A stretch of DNA of 64,000 nucleotides from positions 8,589,332-8,653,331 of the forward strand of contig CP034991.1 of assembly GCA_004026145.2 (NCBI GenBank), in the 5' to 3' direction. The DNA is from Takifugu bimaculatus. Its lineage: Eukaryota; Chordata; Actinopteri; Tetraodontiformes; Tetraodontidae. A model generated the notes under the pieces. The model saw only the letters and a program-made list of their open reading frames with translations, made no database searches and was not told where the DNA came from. A program made the translations under genes and the position numbers. Below are positions 42,801-54,800 of the stretch, one piece after another. How positions within the stretch are numbered: position 1 is the stretch's first letter; each line of letters starts with the position of its first letter.

Positions 42801-45800
42801 TTTTCTAATTTAGCTTTTCAATCCATTTCCAGAGGAATCTATTTAGGCTCAAACTCCCGAGATTTTTCCTGTTATAAGGAGAAAACTGAGCTGGCCGCTT
42901 TATCTCTGAAGTGTTACACCAGTCAGGTCCTGGCTTCTCAGAAATAAACCCATTTGAACTTGCTGAATAATCTCCAAGTTGTCTGGAGACAGAAAACCTG
43001 CAAAATCCAGTAATTGAAGAGCAGATACTTTAGGTCAGCAGGCCAAATTCCCAGTTTAACCAGAGTAAAGTGGACCTATGCGTTAGGATATAACTGGGAC
43101 TCACAGCTCTTTCCTTCAGTCACTCCAAGGTGCAATATTGGATTTGGTCTTTGAAACCTCTTTAGCCGCAAGCTTTCCTCATTATTCCTCATTTCTGAGG
43201 ACAAAGTAATTGATTGTGGTACAAAAGCAGCACGGGCACAACACAACAGTAATTCCACACTTGTGTATTCTCAGTTCAATTACTTAAGCCACACATATTT
43301 TAATAATCATTCCCATAAATGTTAAAGTGTCTTGAGACACGGGGAGTTCATGATATCTGCTGTCTGATGAGGACGGGGGAGTGTGTACTCACCACGGAAA
43401 GGGAGGAAATTGAAAAATAATCTTTTTAAGATTTAAGAATAAGATGTGTGTGTGTGTGTGTGAGATAAGAGACAAAGGTATGGAAAAAAGAATTCTATAC
43501 AGTATCTTTCTGCTTAAGTTTCAAAAGCCCAACATTTACTGTCTGGGGCGTCTTTCCCATGTTCCACCCTACGAGAGCTGCACGTGTCCGGGCAGAGACA
43601 CCACACGGAACCCGAGGCGCTCCTTCGCCTCGATGGCGTGAACGCAGCCAGGGATGATGTCATTGGACGATGTCTTGCCGTGACTTGGTTGGACTACGTG
43701 CATCAGTTCTCCACCTGTGGGCCGTGTCAGAAGAGACGAGAGAGTTCTGTTCAATATTTGCTATGCGATTATCCCAACTGCTCTATATTATATATGCTAT
43801 CATAGATATGACGCAGCAGAACTCAACATGGCCCTGCATGGAAGTAAATCCCCATTTTAAAGTCCAGGAAGTTCAACTTTTTCTTTAGTGTATGTTGTGA
43901 GAATGACCTACACAAGCCGTGCTGATGACCTTACTGTCCTTATATAATGTACGTGGAGTGCTCCGGATCAGCTTTTCTGTAAGCTTATTGTTATTCTTTA
44001 GGGTTAGGGTTAACCCTAACCCTAACCCTAACCCTAACCCAGCCACTGAAAACATCCCTAGACCCCCATGCTGCTCCCAGCGTAGGGGTGGTGTTGGGCA
44101 GGTGATGAGTGGGGCCGGTTCCTTCCAGACATGAGCCAAAGGTCAAAACTTAAAGAACGTAATCGATGACCCTCTGGAGCTCTCTCGGCTCTGCGGAGCT
44201 CCGTCAGAGAGCCCATTGGGTTCTGGGTCCCATCTCCTCCTGGATGTCAGGTATGATGGAGGCCACTGGGAGAAGCTTGAGGACCAGGCACAGTACCAGG
44301 GTCTGAGCTATAGGAGCCTGATCTTCTGCTCCACCTTCCTATACGCCACTGAGAGACAGGACGATGTGTGTGCTTCCAAATCCTGTCCAATCACTTAACG
44401 TTACTGCAGGTACCAATTAATAATTAGCAATAATATTAACATTCAGAGAGGTGGTGGGACCCTCGACCCATTCAGAATAAACATATTCTGCATTTATATA
44501 GGAAACCATCTCTAATAGTCGTGCTGTGTCCGTGTTGATGTTGTCTTGGTGTTGCATTGTGACAGCTCATTACATCAATTTTGCTGCAATTCAGCTTTTT
44601 CTTATTTTCAAAATAAATATTGTCATTATTTAGGCCTCAGATTAATAGTCAAGTATTCTATAACATAATGCACACTAAATGACATAAACCCTTGACTTTA
44701 ACTCTCCACATGCTCCACGTGTAATGTATTCCGTCTCTTTGACCTGCTACTGAGGTAATTAACTTATTGGGAGCAGGGGGCAGCGTTCAGAGATCCCTGC
44801 AGGAATAAAGTTGAACGTTCCTTAGCGAGACCCTCTGACTCCCAGCACTAAGCCGCTCACCTCTCAGCTTTTTGTGCTCGCCATCCAATTAAATGCAGCA
44901 GCTCGTTTCTGCAGCTCAGAGAATCAGAGCAGCCGTACGGTCGTGCTCAGCATGCTTTCCAAATGCTTGACTTCCTCAAATTGTCTCTGAACAATTATGA
45001 TTACTTATGCAAACGCTCGGCTCTCCTCATTTCGGCGGCGGGTTTTTTCTGTTTGTGCAGCTCTTGCTGACGCACCTGCGTGCATTTACATTAGCTCGTT
45101 TATATGTGTCGTTAGTCCTCTTCCTAATCAGTTTACCCTCAGCTGAAGCCGAGCTTGTGCCACCGGAGACAGTCAAAGCTTAATATCATCGTTTGCAGTC
45201 TTGCATTTATCTTAGAAATTCAATTAAAACATTGAATAGTCCAAGGACGTCTTTTTCTTTACTTGTTTTAAGCAAATGATCACTATAATGTTCCTCCATG
45301 TATAGTTGACTGAGTGCACTGAGGGCAAAAGGCCATAAAACAGCATCCGTGTGTGTGTGTGTGTGTGTGTGTGAAGCACTAAGCACTATGTTTACTATGT
45401 TTACAATGATTTAAAATCCCCTTGGACGCTTCTTTACATCCTCTGCAAATGCTTTTTTCACAGCCAAATCTTTTGCCTTCTTATCGCTCCTCCCACTGCT
45501 TCATGTGGTGCCAGTAGTTTCCTGCTCAAAGCTACAAATTCAGTTGATCCTTGGAAACAGTTTGGGAGTTTGGGAACGCCGACGTCGGAGCATCTTTGCT
45601 GCTCGGTAATGTGGACCTCCAGGATCTCCTCGGGGTGCTGAGCTAATGACGAATGAGGCCTTTGACACGGAGATGCTTGACATGCTCCTCGGGGGCCCGG
45701 CTGAAGACTTCCCTAACAAGCGTGCACACGCACGCACTCCCAGGGCCGTATTAGATGCAAACTTTGGCACCTTTCCTAATTACTGAGAACATTACTCTGA

Positions 45801-48800
45801 GCCAAGAGCCTCTTGCTAACCTGGGATGAACTTCCGCAGCACAGCGTCCCTCGAGTATGACATGATATATAAAATGCACAATTCAAATTAGCCAGACAGA
45901 GAACAATTACAGAGTAGGGAAGCTCTTGGGGGGGGGGGGGGGGGGTGAAATCCATCTGTGCTTTCTTTTTTATCAGCTTTTCCTCCACAGATGCAGTGTC
46001 CCCCACCACTCTCGTTTATTTCCCCCAGGAACGCTACCATCCCCGGCCGCTCTCCTTTCTGCCTCCTCCCATTTTTTTATTCTTTATCTTCCTGTGGGCT
46101 GCACGTGCAGGAGGAATATCTGCTTCTCTATGGTGCGATTTCATTTACGATGCTCCAGAGCAGAGAGGCCTATTAAAACCCTGTTTACAGCCAAGCGGCA
46201 CCACCGGGGGCCGGGCCGCACCACCGGGGGCCGGGCCGCTGCTTTAACTGCTGCTGGCACAATTTTTATAAGGTCGCATTTTTAGGCCCACAAAGGCGAT
46301 CATGAATAAACAACATAAGACGACTTCTGTTGTCCTCTCATTAGTTTCTAAATTACACGAATCTCTTTTTGAGATGTCACCTCTTATTTAGCAATTATAT
46401 AGTGCCTCAGGCTTTATGGAGTTAAATCCACAATATTCGCCGTTGTTTGGTAAAATGTCGGAAAAAACAGCAAACTCTTGGTCAAAATCTTTTTTTTTTT
46501 TCATTTTGAGTAAAAAGGTTTAAATAGGGTGGGAAAAAGCAACAGATTATATTTTCTGCTGCTTATGACACTGATCGATTATAGATTTATTACCCCCATT
46601 AATCAACTGGCCGTGTAGCTGTTTTCCATCCGGCCACCGGCTCATTAATGTACTGTACAGCGCTCCGGTTCTGAGGAGAGATCCGTGTAAACTGTTGTGA
46701 ACTGCTGATTGCATTGCTGGTGGGCTGGGTTAATTATTCCGAGCACAAGAGTCACAGCTTTCCTGAATTAGGCCGGATTAATTGAAAGCGCCATGGCGTG
46801 TCTTCGTAAATGGCTGTCAAATCTGCGCCCAGTTTGTGTCATCTCATGTTTCTATCTGTCAGGATCAGCTGCTGCCATCAGCCCCCCATAAAGCTTCTCC
46901 ATTTTCATGCCTCTTATCAAGCCCTTTCTCCTCACATTATGGCCCAATATATTTGGCAAAAACCTCCATAGTAATGCACTCAGAAAATCAATTATAACTG
47001 TGTAACGCCGCGCTCTTCCTCACCCATCTTCACTTTGTTGCTTCCTTCCTCTGTCTCTTTCCATCATCCTGTTTGTGCCACGTCACAGTCATCAAGTGGG
47101 CTTTGCGTCTTGTGTTGCCCCCGAGACATCTATTTGGGTTGAGCACCAAATTCAATCTCGGCTGGCCAATCAGTGGTAGCAAAAACCTGTCCATGGGTGC
47201 CGTGTGAGAAGGAGCTTCAGCCCTGTTTGGTCAGATAAATCTTAGTAGCTCATCCTTCTCCCTTTTCATCCTGGACCCCCCAGTGGCCCACATTAGAGCC
47301 TGCAGATGGCCAAGGTAGATTTAGCAGCTGTAATCCATCAATGTAATGTAGCTTGAGCCGCGCGGCCTCGCCACACCTGCAGCCGCTGTCGCCCGGCTCA
47401 GCCCGGCCCGCTCCAGGAGGAAGGCTTGACCCGGCATCCTCTGGCCGAGAACAACGCATCTTTTAGTCCCTGTTATCACTGATCAGTCGACAGATGCTGC
47501 TTTGACAAGGTCGGCTAATTAGCTTGCTTTTTTAATTAGCTTTCTAGTGTTGCATAAGTAATTTGGGAGCACCGTCTCACGTGTTCTTACGCCAACAAGA
47601 AAGAGATTTTTACTGGCAAATATCTGCTGTTGAGTGTCTGTCCTCTCCTTTAAGAGCCTAGAAGGATGCACAGGTTCTGTGACACAGGGGGAAAAGGCAC
47701 TTGTGCGGACGCTTGATCCCTAGAAGTGTTTCACTCTGCAATATGGAAATATGGAATCCTTAAGAAATGAAGCCTCAGTCAACAGAAAACAGGTGATCTG
47801 TCTCAAGGAACGAGGTGGCTGTTCTTCAAGGGCAGATGGAGTTTCATCAGTCGCAATCAGAAATCAAAACTCATTAATTTGGTGGGGCGTGATGTGCTCC
47901 ATGCATCCTTGTTTCCAGGATTGATGTGATGCTCCTCTTTTAAACAATACAACATTTCAAGCACGCCCCTCTAAAATAAATGGCCCTTTTCCTGCTCGCG
48001 GCTGTCTGAGAGGCGCCGCGTGTGATTGGTTCTGTTGAATAAGAAATGATTCTTTCTGCATGTCACCATGGTGTTGTGACCTCTGAAATATCATTATCTA
48101 CAGAGGAGAGAGGTTAAATTGTCTAATATAGCCTCAATATACAGAGCTGGACACCACAAGTGAGCACAGACTCTGGTTTATTACGCCGATACGTCAAGAA
48201 AAGGTTTTGTGCTGCTGGAATAAAGGCGGCATCTCCTGAACATAAAGAGGAACCCAATCACATACTGAAGATTGTCCATGAAATGTGCCCCCCGATGGAC
48301 CGTCTTTCCAAGTATTGATCGGATGAAACGTATTTTTATTTCACCACTTGTGAACCCTTCAGTAAGTGGATCGTATTATGCAGAGCTTATTATGATGTGC
48401 ACTTTGCACAGATGTTGTATTATTTAGTGTTGTTTGCACTGACCTGCATCTCCACGCTCCATGTACCAGGCTCAACTCCAGCAAAGGGCAAGAATCAAAA
48501 GGCTTTTAATAAGGCAGAAACAGGTCGGCACACAGGAGGTGAAGCAACAAAGGCAAAAGTACAAAATGGGCAGACAGAAGAAGGTCAAACTAACCCTAGA
48601 CTTTAGATTAGCAAAGGAAACCAAGCTTGGACACCAACGCCGCCACAAGATGAGCCTGCAAGACAAAGACCGGGGCTTAATTCAAAGACAAGGGTGGAGA
48701 CGATGAGATTATTTCATTCATTTCAATTCATGTTTATTTATATCGCCTCTGTTACAATCAAAATTGCTTCTAGACCCTTTCCAGAATCCCAGGGCCTGAC

Positions 48801-51800
48801 CCCCCCCAACAAGAAACAATGGCAAGAAAAACTCTCAATTTATCAGGAAGAAACCTTGAGCAGGACCAGGCTGAAAGAACCACAAAAGAGGGAAACACAG
48901 GCAGGATTAGGATTAGGATCATGGTTGGGATCAGAGAAGTCCAGGGAACATGTGGAGAGATTTGTTTTAGGTTTTAAGAAGTAACGGCTTAGTTATCAAC
49001 CTTCGACCTTAATGCTCCACACTCCAGTCCAGAAGGGGGCAGTAATGCACCTACAAGCTGTTTCCCAACTGCCATAAAATGACAAAAGAAGAAGCAGGAG
49101 AAGCCATATAGGATTTGAAGGTAATGAAATGGTGGATAGTTCTGGCGAGAGTGCAGTGAGTAAAGAACAAATATCAATGGCTGGAACATCCAGTCAAGCT
49201 CAGAATGAAAGTGGAGCTCATCCAGAGATGAGGAGAAATGGGAGAATGAGACAGTTACATAGGAGGGAAGCCACAGGAGCATCATAGAGGACGTCACAGC
49301 ACCAATGAGACTTCCAGGATTGTGTATCACACATTTATGGTGCAGAACCATGAAACAGGAACTTTTGGGAAACATGGAACATCTCCTCTTCCCGTGTTCA
49401 AGGTACCACTCGGATATTCACACTCAAAGAAACAAGATTCACTTTAGTTTAACAGTTATTGAGGAGAAATCCAGAGGCTGCTGCATTTAGAGCCGTTTTT
49501 AGATTTTTCACCATTCTTCCATATTTGCATTTAATCTCTTCATCCACTTTACAACAACTAATACTGTGAAAAGGTTCCAGCATTACCTGGGAATGAATTA
49601 CCCAACATTCAATTGCAAATTGGAGACAAATAAATTAGAATTCCATTTAAGTTCTGCAAGTGATTTAATTAAAAACTGCAGGCTTTCCTCAGCTCCTTCA
49701 GCCCCCAACGTTATCGAAAGGTTTCTGTGTTCAAGCCCAACTTTTGCTGTGAGGGAGGAGACCAACGGATTCTGTTTTATCGGTTGACCGTAGCTTTTAT
49801 TTATTTAGTTATCTTTGGTCGAGATTGAAGGTATCGATTCAGCGAACCTGCTGGTGAAACCTCACTTGTTCCAGTTTCTATTCTATAACAGTCATTAGAG
49901 AGCTCAAGTTTATTCCCAGTCTGTTGCTGTCCGTGACCACGGCGCTCTGCTTGCTGTCTGCTTTCAGGGATGCTCACAGTGGCACCAAAAGGGTTCAACT
50001 GTCTGGACCCGGAGAAGAACTGCAACCCCTGTCTGGACGCCGTCAAAGCCTGCAACCTCAACGGCAGCTGCAAGAGGCAGCGTTCCACCTTCATCGGCAT
50101 CTGCATCAAAGAGGATCCCAACAGGGGAGAAACGTGCAGCAGGAAGCGCTGCCATAAAGCGCTGCGCTCCTTCTTGGATCGCGTGCCTCCCGAGTTCAGC
50201 CACCGGCTTCTTTTCTGCCCCTGCCAGACGGAGGGCTGTGCGGAGCGGCGGAGGCAGACCATCGTGCCGGACTGCTCCTACAACGACAAAGACAAACCCA
50301 ACTGTTTGGAGCTGCGCACGCTCTGCCGCCAGGACTCCCTCTGCAGGTACAGACCCTAACCCTCTGCAGGTACAGACCCTAACCCTCTGCAGGTACAGAC
50401 CCTAACCCTCTGCAGGTACAGACCCTAACCCTCTGCAGGTACAGACCCTAACCCTCTGCAGGTACAGACCCTAACCCTCTGCAGGTACAGACCCTAACCC
50501 TCTGCAGGTACAGACCCTAACCCTAACCCTAACCCTCTGCAGGTACAGACCCTAACCCTAACCCTAACCCTCTGCAGGTACAGACCCTAACCCTAACCCT
50601 AACCCTCTGCAGGTACAGACCCTAACCCTAACCCTAACCCTCTGCAGGTACAGACCCTAACCCTCTGCAGGTACAGACCCTAACCCTAACCCTAACCCTC
50701 TGCAGGTACAGACCCTAACCCTCTGCAGGTACAGACCCTAACCCTCTGCAGGTACAGACCCTAACCCTCTGCAGGTACAGACCCTAACCCTCTGCAGGTA
50801 CAGACCCTAACCCTCTGCAGGTACAGGGTTGGGTGCTGCTGTTATTGACCTTTAGGATCTATTTAAGGCCCTGTTGCATGAGACATTTGCTGCGTTATTA
50901 AGTCCCGATTTGCTGTCAGAATTAAGCTGGGACATTTACGCAGTGAGTGATTCTGGCTCTTCTGGTGCACGTTTCATAAGCAACACGAGCTTAAAGTGCA
51001 GCATAAAGTGTTTTAGTCTCCGACCGTAACCGTGTGATCTGAGTCTCGGTGGCGTTTTAGAGAAACGGCCTCTCGCATGGCCGATGAAGATGTAAGCCTA
51101 AACGGAACACCGAACGCTCAATTAAACTCAGCACAACATTAGTGGACCTCATTGGCTGCACGAGGCCCGTGTTGGATACGAGCGACTGCCTTCACTTGGC
51201 ACCCACCCAGCTGTGACATGTTTCCTTGTGTTAGCGGAGCCCAAACAAAGCCGTCGTACAATCCACTAAATCAGCTGTCAACTGCCCGTCCTGACGGCGT
51301 CCTGCCACACAGGCAACACGCCAAGCCGAGGATCCGTGTCCATTAGTCTGGTAGAACAAAGATGTGAGATATTTAAATGAGCTTTTAAAAGCTCATTTGT
51401 GTGCCTAATGGACTCCGACCGAGTGTCAGACTCACGGAAGCGCAGTGCCAAAAATAACACTAATTATTTGAAGATTATGAGGAAGATTTGTACTGATATT
51501 TAACTACTGGAAATTTAAATTACCGGGGGTACAAGCACACAATGGACATTCTGTTGTTGTTGTTCTCTTGACTAATCAGAGATTTGTGTTTGTATGGAAT
51601 CAAATAGATTTTCTGGTCATGTGACTTTCAAATGACTGCATCTCTCCATGCATAACCACTAATTATGATAATTAAAGGCATGTTGTTTGCACCTGCTAAG
51701 CCTGACTGGTAAAACCGAAACTGTTTCTTCATTCCAACAGGGATGAACGTTTGGAAGCGCGATTGCTTGCTGTCCATTTGATGATTGTCCTAATAATTAC

Positions 51801-54800
51801 CTGCTTGCTGCGTGGCTACAGGCTGAGTGGCTTTCCTTGACCTTTAGCCCTCAGGTGTCTGCTGTGCACCTCCTCACTGAGAGAGATGAAATAGAATGTT
51901 AAAACTCATTATCTGTGGCTGTGTTATGCCCCACCAAGGTCAACAGCTCGATGAGCAGCACGTGCACACACACATGCACCGTATGGGAGCGCTGACAGTA
52001 GCCCAGCAGCTGTCTGGACACTTAGCTCTTCCATTCCTCTGATATTCTGCTCTTTGAGTGGTGCTTTCTGCAGGAGAAAGCCTCCATTAGACACTTCATT
52101 GGTCACTGCCGGCTTGACAGTTCGGTGTTTTTTTTTTTTTTTTTAATCTTTACGAGAGTTCTACACAATCACATCTGTGTGCTCTTCTTCAAGCGTCCTC
52201 TGTCTGAGTCGATGTCCTTAGTCTAGTACGTGGTTTCAGACATCCTTCCAGGATGCCCTTGCATCCTAGAACACCTTGAAAATGATTTGATGCGTTTATT
52301 TATTGAAACATTGTATTAAGAAACACGTTATGCTTTCAGTTTGGTTGTTGTTTGTCTGTTCTTTGTATAATGTGCAAGTAATTTAGCTAAAAAGGTGACA
52401 GAAAGGGTTGTACGATTGTCCCACTTCAGCATCCTTCAGATGAAATGTCCTTGTCTGCCCAACTCTCAGGAGTATTGGGAAGGGAGGATGCTGCTCCAAT
52501 ATGACTGACATGGTCCTAAAATGATCCACGCTTCCCTGCAACCTGGGTGCAAAAGCACTTATATGACATTTGAACATCAAACCGACTGAATAGAATAACA
52601 TTTAGAGGGAGGATAGAGATTTTAAAGTGAACTGATTGGCAAAAAAAATCCCCCTTCACGTGCACTAACCCACCTTTGCCTGATGTTGTTCAGTTCTTTA
52701 ACTCTTCAGATTCAGTCCTGAAATGTGCAGTTGTTGCATTGAACTGCAGTACACACACCCTAACAAAGTTAGAAGGATCAGGACCCATGTAATGACACAC
52801 TTAATTGTTGGCTTTAAACAGGACTGGGGGGCAACAGACATAGGCAGGTTCAGAAAGACAAAAGAGCAAAGAGAAAGAAAACATCACCCATTTTTTATGT
52901 CAGGCAGGCAGGAAGAAATATCACTTTTTCAATCACTGGCATCAATGTGATAAAAAACTGGGAGAACTTGAGAAAAGACTCTTCCCAAACTTTTCTTGGG
53001 AACAGAACTCAAACTCCAATAAAAGCAGGGAGCAGGTTTTCCTCTGCTTTGTTCCGCTCTTTCCGAGATGTGTTGATAAATGCAGGGAGAGATTATTCAA
53101 CAAGAGGCTTGTGTCCTCAGGGGATGCCTTCCTGGCTCCAAAGAGGGAAAACACAGTAAGTCCAATCCTATTTCATTTTACCAGGGGACAAAATTGGGAG
53201 GGGGAGCGAGGGAAGGAGGGAAGGAGGTAGAGATAATGAGACAGAGCGAGAGCGAGAGGAGGAAGAGGGAAGGTGGGATGCAGGATTGATCCGGGCTGGA
53301 AAGCTACTGCAGTGGGCTGGAGGTCAGAGAGTTGGTCACATGGCTGCAGCACAAGCGTAACCGCCCGCGACAGCGTCTCGCCATGAAAGGTGTTTGAGAG
53401 GTGAATTGATCTAAAAATGTACTTTCGTTTCATATTTTAGTTTTGGAGCAGCCCACAGGCCTCGCTGCAGGCTGTTGAAGATGCTTTCAAATACTTTATT
53501 TTGAGTATTTGGCTGTGAGCACATTTGATGCCAGATTGGCTGCATTTTCACCTTTGGAGACGGTTCCAGGTGGAGCTCGTCGCGCACTCACACGAGAAAC
53601 ACTTTAAACGATTCTTTCAGGCTTGGCTTTGCCGGCACATTGTGCCGGATCCTCCTGCTGCTCCCTGTGGAAACAGTGCTGGGCGTACTGTGGAGGTTGG
53701 GACGCGGGTGGACAGAACGGGTGGTGGAAACGGAGCCTCGTGCCGCTCTTGCAGTTGTTTTGTTCCAGCATCGCGACTCTTCGTTCGCTCTCCTCTGAGC
53801 AACCTTCTCGTGGATCCAAAGCTTCTGCACGAGGGATCTCTTTAGTCCTCTGAATACAGAGAGACACTATATATGGATTGTTTGAATGTGGTGCTTTGTG
53901 TGTGCACGTGCATGCATGTACGCCGGCCGTGAAACTCCCTAAACGTTTCTGTGCTTTACACAGTTCTGGTCCAATGAAGCTGCACCAAAACACATTGAGC
54001 CGCGTGTGGGAGCTGTATTGATCGTTTGAGGGATCAATGCAACACTTCCATCTTTGATTTATATCCCCAACCCTCTGGACTCACTGGCTGCCCTTTGATT
54101 TGAGTTCCTAGCCCATTGCTTATCAATGTTGCAAGAAGAAAACATACCTGGGCTGCCATTGATCACTGTACAGGTAACTTGACCCATTTATGTTACCAAA
54201 AATATACTTTTTCCAACATTCCATCATGGACTTTGTACTAAATCAACAGGAGGAACTTTTGCATCCGACATGTGAAACTGCTTCTGATATCAACCTGAAC
54301 AATCCTGCATTGTTGCACTCTCTCACTCATATTCACACATATTCTCTTGGCTTGTGTTCAGTACCTCTTACAGCATTCCTTGGGCATGGAAACACGGGGA
54401 GCCGGTTCCTGCCTTACACCCTCCCTAAAATGAGCCTCTGAGCCTTGGGAATGTGGAAACAGGCCTCTCAAATGAAGCACTTCATGCAGGAGTAGCAACA
54501 GACACACGAGTGCATAATTGCCTCCTCAAGCCAAATCTGCCCGAGGTTCTGGACCTGGGAGAGGAAGACATCTGTGTGTGCGAATAAGGTGTTAGCCAGC
54601 TTTTAGTTTTAGATCTATGGTAATAAATGGGGTGAGGTGACACGGGAGTTTTCTCTTCCTCGTCTGTGACAAAACAAGCAAACGTTGGGGGTCTTTTATC
54701 CATGAACACGACCTTTGATCTGTCCATCGAGCATTAATAATGCTTAATGCTTCAACGTTAGGCTCAAACGAAGGGCTTTCCATGAAAATGACACCTATTG

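Larger units (their letters stand above)
42478..49967 (+). other. gfra2 intron 3 (7.5 kb)
   Basis: Non-coding. It includes a short head-to-head telomeric motif, two interspersed-repeat fragments, a duplicated GC-rich 20-mer at 46199-46239 and several TAATTA/ATTAAT-rich stretches (about 46600-46790 and 47510-47570) that look like candidate homeodomain-bound enhancers. None can be proven here. Confidence 0.6.

Noticed and set aside
50339..50826. CRISPR-like regular repeat
   Set aside because: No unique spacers of constant length; a eukaryotic tandem array in an intron.
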